A stretch of 64,000 bases of DNA, from positions 310,001 through 374,000 of the forward strand of contig JAMFTG010000055.1 of assembly GCA_023974075.1 (NCBI GenBank). Direction: 5' to 3'. Shown here piece after piece: positions 29,620 through 41,169 of this stretch. The first letter of the stretch is position 1, and the number at the start of each line of letters is the position of its first letter. Position numbers and translations under genes: made by a program. Source of the DNA: Chaenocephalus aceratus (Eukaryota > Chordata > Actinopteri > Perciformes > Channichthyidae). The notes under the pieces were generated by a model that did no database searches, was not told where the DNA came from, and saw only the letters and a program-made list of their open reading frames with translations.

Positions 29620-30733
29620 CAGGGTTGGGTTGTAACGGAATACATGTAACGGCGTTACGTAATCAGAATACAAAAATCAAGTAACTGTATTCAGCTCGCG
29701 TTACATTTGAAAAACGAGTAATCTGATTACAGTTACTTTCGTAAACCTGAAGTGAATACATTTTGGAATACTTATTGGAATTATTGGTGGAAAGATTTCC
29801 TCACAACATTTAATATTCATTACTAAAGGTACAGCGGAATCATCACAGCGCACAAAACCTATTACCGCCGCAGATGGGCCAAAAAAGCGTTTGAAAAAAA
29901 ATCGCGGGTCCGCTCGCTCTGAAACAATAACAACGAAACATGGAGGAACAAAAGTCTGCGTTTAAATCGGGTGTGTGTATATAGAGGTGTGTGTGGTTAA
30001 AACACATCAGCCTGCGGTCGCTCTTTAGCCTTACTAATGATTATTTCTGAAGGTAAACACAGTGAAGGCGGTGCGAAAGGCGGTGCGAGCTCGTCTTCTC
30101 AGAGGCTGAGTTAACCCTCCCGCTGCCTCCTGGCGCTGCAGAGATGTCATGAAGTGAAGCAGGTTTTCCTTCTATAAAACAGCTGCGGGCAGCAGATACC
30201 GTGAGAGTCACATGAATTCATAGATCAAGGCAGACTGGTGCACACACTCTCCTCTCCTGTTTTGCCAATCCGGTGCTTAAACAAATATAGCTCTACACCC
30301 CTGGCCGAAATGTCCTTAAAATGAAGTCCGAGTTCGACATTTTAATTCATGTCCTGCCAACACTGGCAGGACAGAAGGCGACACGCCCTTTCTAAGCCGT
30401 GTCCCTCACTCACTCCTCACATCCCAAGCTGCATCCCCAACAAGTGTATTATGTTGTTAAATCGTTTCAGATGTGATGTTTCAGTTGTGCTCTTGATAAG
30501 CCATTAAAACAGTAAAAACACGTTCAGTTTCCTTTTGCTTTTTGTGTCTCCTGTTCACCAAAACATACCCATTTTAGATGGAAAAAGAAAGTAATCCAAA
30601 AGTAATCTAAAAGTAATCTGATTACGTTACTTTTTAAAGACACGTAACTGTAACTGTATTCGGATTACTTTCAGAGCCATGTAATCAGTAATCAGTAACT
30701 GATTACATTTACAAAGTAACCCTCCCAACCCTG
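29620..30733. mobile_element. Non-autonomous hAT element, intact ends, 1114 bp
   Basis: Terminal inverted repeats CAGGGTTGGG (29620) and CCCAACCCTG (ending 30733), followed inward by GTAATC/GATTAC-rich inverted arms. Perfect 8-bp TSD CATGTCAC at 29612-29619 and 30734-30741, as expected for hAT. No transposase coding sequence. Confidence 0.92.
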
Positions 30734-31089
30734 CATGTCACTCACTCTGTCTGGTTTCACACACTATTAATTACACAAAAGAATTGTCAATTTAATTGAA
30801 AAGGTCGTTGATGCAATATACTAAATCAGCTCTTGGCACAAAGGAAATACTCATTAAATCATGGATTGGCTGTGAACACATACTGTTCTATTGTATTGCA
30901 TAGAAAGATGTGTTACTGTTGTGCTTGTAGTGGAAATACTGTTTGTAGTCGTAGATAGAAAAACAAAGATGGAAAACATTTCACCATCCATTGTTTAGGA
31001 GTTTTATATGTATTGGGTGTTTATGGTTAATGTGGGAAATTAATAAGCAGAGCTGTTGCTGGTAAATGTGTGTGCCATCATAATAGTAA

Positions 31090-32862
31090 TGTGTATACAG
31101 CGTTTCGTGAATATCTGGAAAACTATATGCGAGTAGTTTGGAGTCATTTGAGACATGTAAATCGTCAAAAATGGTACATTCTCTGTTAGCTTACGTTCGC
31201 CCCGATTGAGCTAGCAACTATTTTATTCGCAATTTAACATGATATTGGATATGGGCTTAACTTGTCCTGGACTGGAATTTTCCCGATCTTTTCCCGAGGA
31301 GGTGTTTGCGAAAAAGCGCTTAAAATGCATGAATAACACAGATTTTTCAAAATGGCCGACTTTCTGGGGGGCGGGGCTAATGGAAGCTATTTTGAAATAT
31401 GTCCGTAATTCCATCAGTAATGTCTGTGGCAAGATTGGGGTAGTTTGGAGAAACTATATGTGACTATCGCACAATAGGGGGCGCTACTGAGCTGGTGTAC
31501 AAAAATGTAAAAAAAATGTGTACAGTCTGGAAAAAGACGTGGGTTGTGACGTGTGTTCCAAGTTTTGCGTCCGAAAGTCATTTTAGCGATTTTGTGGCAT
31601 TTAAATCGTCAAAATTGGTACATGTTCCGTTAGCTTACGAGCTCCCCGTTTGAGCAGTCAACTATTCATTCGCAATTTAGCATCACATTGGATATGGGCT
31701 GATCTTGTCCTGGTTTGAAATTTTTCCGATCATTTTCCTAGGACAAGTATGCGAAAATGCGCTTAAAATGGACATATTTCAAAATGGCCGACTTCATGGG
31801 GGGCGGAGATAATGGAAGCCATTTTGAAATATGTCCGCATTTCCATGAGGAATCTCTGTGCCAAGTTTCGGGTAGTTCGAAGAAACTATATTTGACTACC
31901 GCACAATAGGGGGCGCTACTGAGACATATTTGCTAAAACGTCCGATTGTTTTCTACAGTCTGGAAAAGGTTGTGGGCTGTGACATGCGTTCCGAATTTAA
32001 AGGCCGTAACTCATTTTCTCCCCTACTTATGGCTCGGTACATTTTTTAACCCTTCGATTTCGAGAAAAAACTGAATAGGACACGCCCACATTTTTCATTG
32101 GTTGCGACCCTTTAAATCTCAGTTTATACTCACCCTGCCAGTATGTCTATGAAAATATATTTTTTTAGTCCATCGGTTCTTGAGATATAAATTAGTTGTG
32201 TTTTTGGCGCCCCCTATTGTTCAAAATGAACATTGTTTCTTGTGCCTATTCCCCAAGACACACTGAACCTATCCACCGAAATCTGTGATATTTGGATACA
32301 TTTTGGATGAATTGTGAGCATTTATGTGTAGGCCACACCCTTTTGCTAATACGTTTTGATTGATGTCGGCCACATTTTTCCACACCTCGTGCTCATTTTG
32401 TACGGTAATGTGTCTGCCCCTCCATTGATGCTGTGCACTAAGTTTGGTTTGGAAAATCAAGAAATTGGAATTTAAGTTAATATTTCAATGTTTTTCACAT
32501 TATGCTAATTTAAAAAAAATCAAAGTAGGCGGAGCTTCGGGATATGAGAGGATAATATGTAGAGCTGCTCCACCCGGATAAGTGTGCAAAATTTCAGGTC
32601 CGTCAGACTTACGCTGCGACTTTGTAAATTTTTAGAAACACTGAATTTACACAGGTGGCGCTAGAGAGCAAGTTGAACATTTTTCTCCCATCGAATCCAG
32701 AATGTTAACATTTTCACCGGTCCTGGCGGCGTTGCCAAATATCGCTACATGAATAGTGTCGTAACCCCCTCAAAAACAGGTCGAAAGTGCAGAACCGGTA
32801 ACAGAAGAATAATAATACTGACGATTTCAATAGGTCTTTGCACTACGTGCTCAGGCCCTAAT
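31090..32862. repeat. Long non-coding interspersed repeat with internal duplication
   Basis: The block beginning AAATCGTCAAAA at about 31159 is repeated at about 31601, roughly 442 bp apart. Shared words include GTTAGCTTACG, ATTCGCAATTTA, GGATATGGGCT, CTTGTCCTGG, AAGCCATTTTGAAATATGTCC and GGGGGCGCTACTGAG. The right end reads TACGTGCTCAGGCCCTAAT after an AATAATAATAC stretch, a tail I associate with an abundant fish repeat of unclear class. Confidence 0.6.
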
Positions 32863-33001
32863 GACCCATCAGCATCGTAAAGTCTAAATATCCCTGCACA
32901 TGCAGCAATGACATTTCTGCTGCTATCTTTGCAAAACGAGTTAACAGTCACATGTGATCTGGATGAGTGCTGCAGAATGCCGTTTCTATAAGGGATGTAT
33001 G

Positions 33002-33982
33002 CAGACCCGGCGTCATGGGCGGGCCCCATGGGGCCGGGCCCGCCCATCCATGATTTGGGCCCGGCCATCCAGGATTTGGGCCCGCTGTTTTAATCAGGGC
33101 TGAATACAACATTTTAATTGTTTTATTATTATGTTCAGTGGCGGCGCCAGGGTATACTTGGGTAGGCTACAGCCATACCAATAAATGGCTTAGCCCCACC
33201 ATGAAAAATGATTTTAAAGTAAGCTAAATAAAGTCCGCCAACTCGTGCGGAGTAAATTGCACAGACAGCAGTTAGTAAGATTGATTTCAGCAGCCACTTG
33301 TCTGGAAATGCCGAAGACTAGAAACGGTTTGAAAACTTTTGTCACGTAGTGATCATCTTCTCAATAGAACATCTTTGATAATGTCTTCTGGCCAATCAGA
33401 ATCAAGATAACGACGTGGTGTTGTTGCAGGAAGTCCCGACGGAGAATATCTTTGCTGTAGTTACAGTACATCTCTATATACATCGATACAACATTACGTG
33501 TTGATAGAAATCAACACGTAATTAAATAAGACCCCACGGTTTGATGATTGATGTGTGGGCTGTCTTTCATTTTGACACACAGAACAATGGGGGCTATCCT
33601 CCCTTATCCACAATGTAAAGTAATTCACAGCCTCTTCCCTCTTCTCTCTGTGAGGAGCAGCAGGTTCAGCTTTCAGAACAAAGTAACAAAAAACTGAAAT
33701 GGCATTCATTTTTTTTAAATATGTTGTGTAGTAATAGATTTATTTATTTGTCTTCTCAAGAGAGGACCGGAATGTGTATTTTATGTTAGTATTTCAAAAA
33801 ATCTCCTGGGGGAGAATCTCCCCAGACCCCCCTGCAGGCGTTGGGTTTTCAGCATGTCAGCTATTTCACAATTCAGTTTTCCCGGGAAATGTAAGTTTCG
33901 GGGTGGGCCCGCCCTGGTACATCAAGGCCCGCCCTGGTACATCAAATGCCCGCCCAGACACGTATGTCTGCCGCCGGGTCTG
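33002..33982. mobile_element. hAT-like element CAGACCCGGCG, carrying a second hAT-type fragment
   Basis: Ends are CAGACCCGGCG at 33002 and CGCCGGGTCTG ending 33982, with GGGCCCGCC-rich arms. The flanking 8-mers GATGTATG and TATGTGTG match at six positions. Inside, from 33136 (CAGTGGCGGCGCCAGGGT) to about 33860, lies sequence shared with 11550-12150 and 51112-51382. Confidence 0.6.
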
Positions 33983-34139
33983 TATGTGTGTGTCTTTCAT
34001 ATTAAACATGATCGCTGGTAGATAGCCACAGAAGATGTAACACAGTTTAATCTGGGCGGATCCCATTTTCCCTGGGCGAATCAGTTTACCTGAGAGGGTC
34101 ACAGCTTAACACAGCTGAAGACTTCTCCACGCTGCTTTC

Positions 34140-34832
34140 AAACTGTGAGTAAACAACGTGTGCTTCACTGAGAGGCTGTCTGAAGGTGTACACAGGTCTC
34201 AGATGGACTTGGTATCACATTAGGAACGATATTCAGTCATATGTCTGCCAACAATAGCTGGTTTAAATGATTTATTGGAGCTCGCAATGTTTTGAACAGA
34301 CATGCCCATGTCAACTCGTTTTTCTTTTTGTAGTCCTCGCTGTTCGCGTCCGGATATCGCCATCGTAACCACAACCTCACACACTGGTACTGCATGTGCA
34401 TCAAAGTGTTCCTATCCAGCCAAATATACCAAAAGATGTATGTAAACGACAGAAGAAGCGATCGAAATGTGTATTTCAGTCGAAGGCCACGCCTCCACAT
34501 CTGTCAACCAGTTGATCGGGGAACCAGTTAAACCGGAACACCGGCTTTCGCCCGCGAACGAGCCGTTTTTTTTTTTTTTTTTGCGGAGGGATCTAGATCG
34601 GCATGAAGGCACATTATGCAATCTGCAATGTGCACATTATCAGCCCCCTGCAAAAACAGCGCTGGAAAGAGCAAATGGAGCGAAATGAGGCATGGCATTT
34701 GATTTAATTATAAAAGGTATAATATGTGGTAAATTGAAGAGCCCTTTGGGAGCCGAAAGAGCCGGCTCTTCTTGGTGAGCCGAGCCAAATGATCCGGCTC
34801 ACCAAGAAGAGCCGGAATTCCCATCACTACCC
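34140..34832. mobile_element. DNA-transposon fragment ending in a GAGCCGG hairpin
   Basis: A strong inverted repeat (GAGCCGGCTCTTCTTGGTGA against TCACCAAGAAGAGCCGG) lies at about 34758-34815, followed by GAATTCCCATCACTA, a terminus familiar from fish hAT repeats. The left end was not found. A T-run lies at 34566-34582. Confidence 0.45.
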
Positions 34833-35032
34833 GGCACTTGACTGATGTTATATCGCTTTGCATTCTGGGTTAACAGACTGGAAAGCGATAGGTCGCTTTT
34901 TCTGTCAATCAAGTAAACTCCTGAATTAAGTGGCAGGGAGGACAAGGGAGGAGGGATCAAAACCTGTTTTGTCTATTTTAACGGAGCTTGATTTTTTTTA
35001 TTTTAATGAATGACTCGTGGTCTACCAGCATT

Positions 35033-35085
35033 GCCCCCGTGGGCGACCAGTCGCCCGCGGTCGACGTACTGGGCACCTCTGACTT
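35033..35085 (-). repeat. Transposon end fragment (CAGAGGTGCCCA)
   Basis: The minus strand reads CAGAGGTGCCCAGTACGTCG, a hAT-like terminus. No partner end or TSD was found. Confidence 0.35.
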
Positions 35086-35431
35086 AGACAGTCAGAGGGA
35101 GGGGCAGGATCAGGTTTTGTCCCACATGGCTCTAAACAGCTCAATAGGCACACACTGTAGACACTAATTAGAAGAACACAGACTAAAACAGCAATGTACA
35201 GACGAATCAGATGATTAAACATGATCTTAAAATATATTTTATATATTTTTTAATTTATTTTTTGCATTTTGTTGTAATCATTATTTTAATATTTTCTGCT
35301 GACACTAGGTGGGGCTGTGCCCCACATGCCCCTAATGACCAGTAGCCACTGGTCATATTGTAACGAGAGAAGGTAAAAACCCTGTACAAGTGTGGACTTC
35401 GCTGTCGCTGCAATCATCATCGAATGACACG

Positions 35432-36133
35432 ATGGCGACACGAGCGAATGCTGCGAACGCAGCGAACGCTGATCTCCTAGAAATTAAGGACGCTTTATCC
35501 AGTATTACCAAGGATATAAGTGACTTAAATAAGACCCGGAAGGATGACAGCATAACAATTAAAAAACTGCTGGAAACGATCGGAAGCATGGAGAGGATAA
35601 TGAAGGAAAAAGACGAGAAGATTGTCACGCTGGAGAGAAGGATCGAGGAGCTTGAACAACACACCCGAAAAGAGGATGTTATCGTGACCGGATTAAAAAT
35701 CATAAAACCATATTCCCAGGTAGTGAAAGGAGATTCTGCGCCTTCTACAGACAAAGACGGACATGATTCGGTCGAAACACAGGTGCTCGAGGCACTTAAC
35801 GATCGTGGCGTGTACCTGAAGTCTGAGGAGATTGAGATCTGCCACACACTTGGGAAGCCGTCGGAAAGTGGATTCCAAAGGGTGATCATAAAACTTGTGA
35901 GCAGAAAGACAAAAGTTCGTATGATGATAAATGCCAAGAAACTGAAAGGGACCGGAATCTACATTAACGAGCACCTCACGAAAAGGAACGCGGATATCGC
36001 AAGAACTGCGAGAGACCTGAGGAAGAGGAACAAAATCGAAGCTACCTGGATCAGGGACTGTAAAATATTCATTAAAACAAACGAAGGAAAAGTATCGATT
36101 GTGAAGGACAGTGTGGATTTATCTATATTTTAA
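35432..36133 (+). CDS. LINE ORF1 protein (coiled coil, nucleic-acid-binding type)
   Basis: An open frame of 247 codons from ATG 35390, or 233 codons from ATG 35432 (MATRAN...). The second start is preferred because the protein then begins at the low-complexity Ala-Asn run. Residues about 20-90 form a charged coiled coil (IGSMERIMKEKDEKIV). It is followed by a KEDVIVTGLKI strand and a basic C-terminal half (RDLRKRNKIEATWIRDC), the arrangement of many LINE ORF1 RNA-binding proteins. In the element it would coat the RNA during target-primed reverse transcription. ORF2 starts 230 bp downstream. The exact family was not identified. Confidence 0.75.
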   Translation: MATRANAANAANADLLEIKDALSSITKDISDLNKTRKDDSITIKKLLETIGSMERIMKEKDEKIVTLERRIEELEQHTRKEDVIVTGLKIIKPYSQVVKGDSAPSTDKDGHDSVETQVLEALNDRGVYLKSEEIEICHTLGKPSESGFQRVIIKLVSRKTKVRMMINAKKLKGTGIYINEHLTKRNADIARTARDLRKRNKIEATWIRDCKIFIKTNEGKVSIVKDSVDLSIF

Positions 36134-36362
36134 TGAACTCTGAGGATAAGAATATTACTCCCGCTATTGGTAAAGTATTGACAAATAATGCAACTATATC
36201 TATGCGCTATTTTCCCTTACTTCATTCATTAAGCGTGAGTCAAAAGTTACATCGACCACTCGATAATAATCCGTTATATTCAGTTTTGTATTTTGTCCTG
36301 TGTGTTAATATAAATCCTCTGTATTGTATGATCAGTCATGAACTTACCTCCGTGTATGCACC

Positions 36363-39300
36363 ATGGACTCAAATCACCCAGTCCCAGTGACCACAGTGAC
36401 CGGAGTGAACTCTAAGGATTTAAATCTCTTTGATGAAAATCTAATAAGACAGAACTGTTTCGACTCCCACATTGACCCAGACTCTAATTTCTTCAGGAAT
36501 CTTACCAACAACTGCTGCTACTATAGTGAAACACTTTTTAACTTAGAACTTAAAGCTATTAATGGTTTTTCATTAATACACTTTAATGCCCGTAGCCTTA
36601 ATGCAAATAGTGACAAAATCAAATTATATCTTCAACTCATAAATAGATCTTTTGACATCATTGCAATCTCAGAGACCTGGCAAACAGACTCAAACACTGT
36701 TGACAATTTTTTACCCGATTATGTGGCTTTTCATATGAATCGCAAGCTCCAAAGAGGTGGAGGGGTTTCACTGTTTGTTAAAAACACACTTTCTGCGAGA
36801 TTGGTAGAAAGTCTTTCCCTCTGCTGCAACAACCTCCTTGAATCTGTCACCGTAGACATTGAGCTAAAACAGAACAAACATATACTCGTCTCATGCATGT
36901 ATAGAAAGCCTGGAAGCAATCTTGAGGAATTTAATGAACAAGTAGAAAAAATGCTCAGACCTCATAGAATTAAAAACCTTTATGTGTGTGGAGATTTCAA
37001 CGTTAATTTATTAAAATACAACTCGCTCCAACAGGCGAGACACTTCATGGATATGTTTTCTTCTCTCGGGCTTCTCCCTCTAATAACCAAACCAACCAGG
37101 TTAACTAGCACTACTGAAACGTTAATTGATAACATTTTCACTAACGTCCTTGAAACGGAACATCATAGTGGGGCCCTCATCACTGATGTCAGTGATCACC
37201 TGCCAATATTCACAATTTGCGGAAGAGAACCTGTAAATAATAAAGAACAAAAGACATACATAACTAAGCGGACATTAAATGACAGTTCTCTAAATAAATT
37301 AAATATTAACTTAAAAAATGAAAAATGGCAAGAAGTATTTGAGATTAAAGATGTAAACAAATCCTATAATGAGTTTGTAAGGATTTTCATGCAAAACATG
37401 AATGAATGTTGTCCATATATTAAAATTAAGATTGGCAACAGGAATAGTAATGACTCAAAACCCTGGTTCACTCGTGGACTGAAAAACGCTTGCTGTAAGA
37501 AAAATGCACTAGATAGGACTTTTTTGAAAAGTAAAAGCACTGAAGATGAAAGCCGTTATAAATTGTATAAAAACAAATTGACTACAATCCTTAGAAACTG
37601 TGAAAAACGATACTTCTCTGAAAAATTAGAAAATGCCATAGGAGATATGAAAACCACTTGGAAGGTAATAAATAGCATAATTAAGAAGAAAAGAACTGAC
37701 AACAGAAACGAATTCAAGAAATTCCAAACTGAAGGAAAAACCCCAACGGATGTTGCAAATAGCTTTAATGAGTTCTTTACTGAAATTGGCCGCAACCTGG
37801 CGAGTAAAATCAGCCCAACTTCATCTAAAGTGGATGATTTTCTGAAAAACTGCAACCAACAGAGTATGTTCCTGAACCCAATCACAGAAAATGAACTGCT
37901 TGATATTATTAATACTCAACATAGTAAACAGTCCAAAGATTATTTAGGACTTAGTATGAATATTGTTAAACAAGTTGCACCAAATATTGTAGCCCCCCTA
38001 GTAAATATATGCAATAAATCGTTTCAACAAGGTATTTTTCCCAATGAAATGAAAATCGCGAAGGTAATTCCGGTTTTCAAATCTGGTGATAAATCTAGTT
38101 TTAATAATTATAGACCGATTTCTTTACTACCACAATTCTCAAAAATCCTGGAAAAACTCTTTAACAACCGTCTGGAGTCATTCCTCAGCAAATTTAATAT
38201 ACTATGCCCCAGCCAATATGGATTTCAGAAGAATCACTCTACTTCTTCAGCAGTAATTGAATTGGTTGAAGAAATTACCAACAACATTGAAAAAAAAATG
38301 ATTACAGCTGGTATATTCATTGACCTTAAAAAGGCTTTTGATACTGTGAACCATACCATACTGCTTCACAAATTAGAACATTATGGCATAAGGGGTCAAG
38401 CCAAAGAATGGGTCAAGAGTTATCTGATAAATAGGCTACAATATGTGGACATAGACGAGGCGAAATCAAACAATCTTCCTATAACATGTGGAGTCCCTCA
38501 AGGATCAATCTTAGGTCCAAAACTGTTCCTGATTTATATTAATGACATTATCAACACCTCAGACATGTTCAAATTCATTTTGTTTGCCGATGATACCACC
38601 ATTCTCTGCTCCCATCATAATCTTGGTGATCTTGTTAAAATTGTTAATGCAGAATTGGAAATACTATGTAACTGGTTTGCAGTTAATAAATTATCCCTTA
38701 ATGTGGCCAAAACAAATTACATGTTATTCAATACAAAGTCTGAGAGTAGAAATGACTGTATTATACGGATTTGCAATACTGAGATAGAGAAAGTTGGTGC
38801 ATGTACATTTTTAGGACTCATTGTTGATGAAAAACTCAACTGGAAGCATCATATAAATTATGTACAAACTAAACTGTCAAAAATAATAGGTATTTTGTAT
38901 CGTACTAAGAACATTCTCGAGGAAAAGATACTCAGAACTCTTTATAACAGTCTATTTCTCCCTTACCTTTATTACTGCTCCGAAATATGGGGAAACACGT
39001 ACGCAACAAATCTACAAAAAATAATAACATCCCAAAAAAAAGTATTACGAATAGTCTGTGGTGTTGGTAAATATGAACACACAACTCCCATATTCAAAAA
39101 ACTCAATCTATTCAAATTTGTTGATATAGTAAAGCTTAAAACAGTACTGATTATGCACAACATTTACCATAACAAAATGCCTACTAACATTCAAAAGCAG
39201 TTCCAAACCACAGTCAGGAAATACCCAACCAGGCATCCTAACTGGTTGTATAGCAAGCCCTGTAGAACAACCATCAAATCACACAGCTTATCCATAATCG

Positions 39301-39407
39301 GAGTTAGAACGTGGAATGGACTTCACTCAGACCTTTCTAGTATTACTAGTCATCAAAAATTCAAAACTAAAGTAAAAACAATTATATTTGCAGATTACTC
39401 CAGCTAA
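36363..39407 (+). CDS. LINE ORF2: APE endonuclease and reverse transcriptase, uninterrupted
   Basis: A single open frame of 1014 codons. The endonuclease (about residues 70-290) has the catalytic series FNARSL (Asn75), SETW (Glu104), YRKP (Tyr180), GDFN (210-213), LIDNIF and SDHLP (Asp278, His279). The reverse transcriptase (about 560-830) has NYRPISLL, YGFQKNHST, IDLKKAFD, GVPQGSILGP, FADDTTIL (Asp743, Asp744) and FLGLIVDEKLNW. Every motif of an active enzyme that I can check is present. The motif style is that of the Jockey/CR1/L2/Rex1 super-group; I cannot fix the clade. After the stop comes a short 3' UTR with a T-run (39471-39494) and AATAAATTAATAAAAAC at about 39700. Confidence 0.92.
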   Translation: MDSNHPVPVTTVTGVNSKDLNLFDENLIRQNCFDSHIDPDSNFFRNLTNNCCYYSETLFNLELKAINGFSLIHFNARSLNANSDKIKLYLQLINRSFDIIAISETWQTDSNTVDNFLPDYVAFHMNRKLQRGGGVSLFVKNTLSARLVESLSLCCNNLLESVTVDIELKQNKHILVSCMYRKPGSNLEEFNEQVEKMLRPHRIKNLYVCGDFNVNLLKYNSLQQARHFMDMFSSLGLLPLITKPTRLTSTTETLIDNIFTNVLETEHHSGALITDVSDHLPIFTICGREPVNNKEQKTYITKRTLNDSSLNKLNINLKNEKWQEVFEIKDVNKSYNEFVRIFMQNMNECCPYIKIKIGNRNSNDSKPWFTRGLKNACCKKNALDRTFLKSKSTEDESRYKLYKNKLTTILRNCEKRYFSEKLENAIGDMKTTWKVINSIIKKKRTDNRNEFKKFQTEGKTPTDVANSFNEFFTEIGRNLASKISPTSSKVDDFLKNCNQQSMFLNPITENELLDIINTQHSKQSKDYLGLSMNIVKQVAPNIVAPLVNICNKSFQQGIFPNEMKIAKVIPVFKSGDKSSFNNYRPISLLPQFSKILEKLFNNRLESFLSKFNILCPSQYGFQKNHSTSSAVIELVEEITNNIEKKMITAGIFIDLKKAFDTVNHTILLHKLEHYGIRGQAKEWVKSYLINRLQYVDIDEAKSNNLPITCGVPQGSILGPKLFLIYINDIINTSDMFKFILFADDTTILCSHHNLGDLVKIVNAELEILCNWFAVNKLSLNVAKTNYMLFNTKSESRNDCIIRICNTEIEKVGACTFLGLIVDEKLNWKHHINYVQTKLSKIIGILYRTKNILEEKILRTLYNSLFLPYLYYCSEIWGNTYATNLQKIITSQKKVLRIVCGVGKYEHTTPIFKKLNLFKFVDIVKLKTVLIMHNIYHNKMPTNIQKQFQTTVRKYPTRHPNWLYSKPCRTTIKSHSLSIIGVRTWNGLHSDLSSITSHQKFKTKVKTIIFADYSS

Positions 39408-39939
39408 CAAGTATTTGATATTCCCAGTGTTGCTTATATATGCATTTACTTTTTTCTTGCCCTAACTGTTATTTTTTTTTTTTTTTTTTTTTTTCCAGTT
39501 TTCGTTAGTTTTCTTTATTTTTTTGTACTCCTTAATTTCTATACGTTTTTGACGAAATATGTGCCATTATTATATTGATGCTAATGATGATGCACGGGAG
39601 GGCTACTCCCCATAAGCTATGCTTCAGCCCTCCCGCTTCTACTAATTTTGTTCATTTGTGTGTATGAATTATACGTTTTTGTTTTTGTATGATTTTAGTA
39701 GAATAAATTAATAAAAACAAAAAACAGACTTTTTTTTCAAATAAACTGATCCCACCCTTTGGATTGGGAAAACTGCGCTCTCCTCTCCTGCTTTAAGGTA
39801 AGATTGCACCCTGCCACACTCACACTTAGGTAGGGCCACACCTCATTACTGATACCAAAATCCTTCGGGATCGCTTAAACAGATTTAGCGGGTCGTCTGA
39901 ATTGAAACAGCAGTTAATTGAACCTGGTTCGTCAGGAGA

Positions 39940-40970
39940 AGCCCTGAGCCTGTTTTTCTAGTCTCAGGCTCGAAAATGACATTCCCAAAACCCCTTTGAA
40001 AAGGGGTAAATGAACAATCTTTTTTCTCAAAGCAATGATAAACCTGTGAGTTGGATGTAGAAAAGTCAGAATCAATATAGATTTTTTTAATTTTGAAGTA
40101 AATTCAGATTGAACATAGTAAACATTTTTAAATTATAATGAAAACCACCCTTGAATGATGGGATAGACTAAAATATTTAGGAATCCAAACTATAATATAT
40201 AATAAGTACCCTGTATCAAGATTGATGCAAAACAAGTGAAATTCCCACTTCTGGGGTCATTGGGGTGGATTTTCCATATCTCTGGCCCCCCTCGGTCGAT
40301 TTTGATGATTGACACCTCTTTTTAACCTTTAGAGCCAATAGTATTGAGGGGAAGTTCCTAAAAATCCATCTAAACATTACCCATTGGTGAATGAGTGCTG
40401 CGCAGCCAGAATTCCCCGGAACCGGAAGCGGCGATACCCTCTGGTTGCTATCATTAGCAGCTAGTATATAATCTCGGATTTTTACATAAAAATGGAATTA
40501 TGGATTATCAATACTTTTTTCAAAGTGACAGACACATTGGATTAACCTTCAGCCGCGTTTTTATCGTTTTAATGCCATTGAACACGACTTTTGATCAGAA
40601 ACCAACAGCTAAGGTACGAGATGTCCCATGAATGCTCTGTGATGCTACGTGTTGTGATGTCTGTGTTTGCTTCCCCTGTCGCGACTTCTGATCGCTCAGT
40701 GATTATACTAATACCCATAGAATCTGTGGAATCTCAGCTTTAATCGGATATCTTGTGCAGTTACGATGAGTAATAAGGGTATTTTTACCTTGAATTATGT
40801 GCTAAATGCGTTAGCATTTTTTCACTCAGGGCTAATTTAGACGTTTCTTGTGAGACTTGTGCTTTGTTTCGGTAAAAATTGTTCATCTTTAGTTAGCTGA
40901 GTTTCTAACCGTTAAGTGAGTATGACACATTAATAGGTTTGAGACACAGTGTCGTGAAAAAATACCACGC
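39940..40970 (+). mobile_element. TTAA-type non-autonomous transposon, copy B
   Basis: Starts near GCCCTGAGCCTGTTTTTC and runs in the same direction as copy A, with the same internal blocks (TTGATGATTGACACC, GACACATTGGATTAACCTT, GGAATCTCAGCTTT, TTAGCTGAGTTTCT). The outermost TTAA ends are not preserved. Confidence 0.6.
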
Positions 40971-41169
40971 AGGTCCCTAATCCGGGTGCTCTCGGGCTCC
41001 CGACTCCAACAGTGTTCAAGGTGCTTCACATAGGCATATAACACATAATAATTAAAAACAAAACAAACACACAAACAAAAGCAGAAAAAAGACAATCTTC
41101 TCAATCTTCCTCCTCCTCTCCTTCTTCTTATGTTTGATTGATTCATTCATTCATTTGTTCAGTTATTTG

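Larger units (their letters stand above)
35345..39720 (+). mobile_element. Full-length-looking LINE with ORF1 and ORF2
   Basis: Both ORFs are open, in order and on one strand, with a short leader and a short AT-rich 3' end. The boundaries are approximate because I could not find a convincing target-site duplication. Confidence 0.75.

Noticed and set aside
35353..35937. 194-codon minus-strand open frame
   Set aside because: It is the antisense shadow of LINE ORF1.
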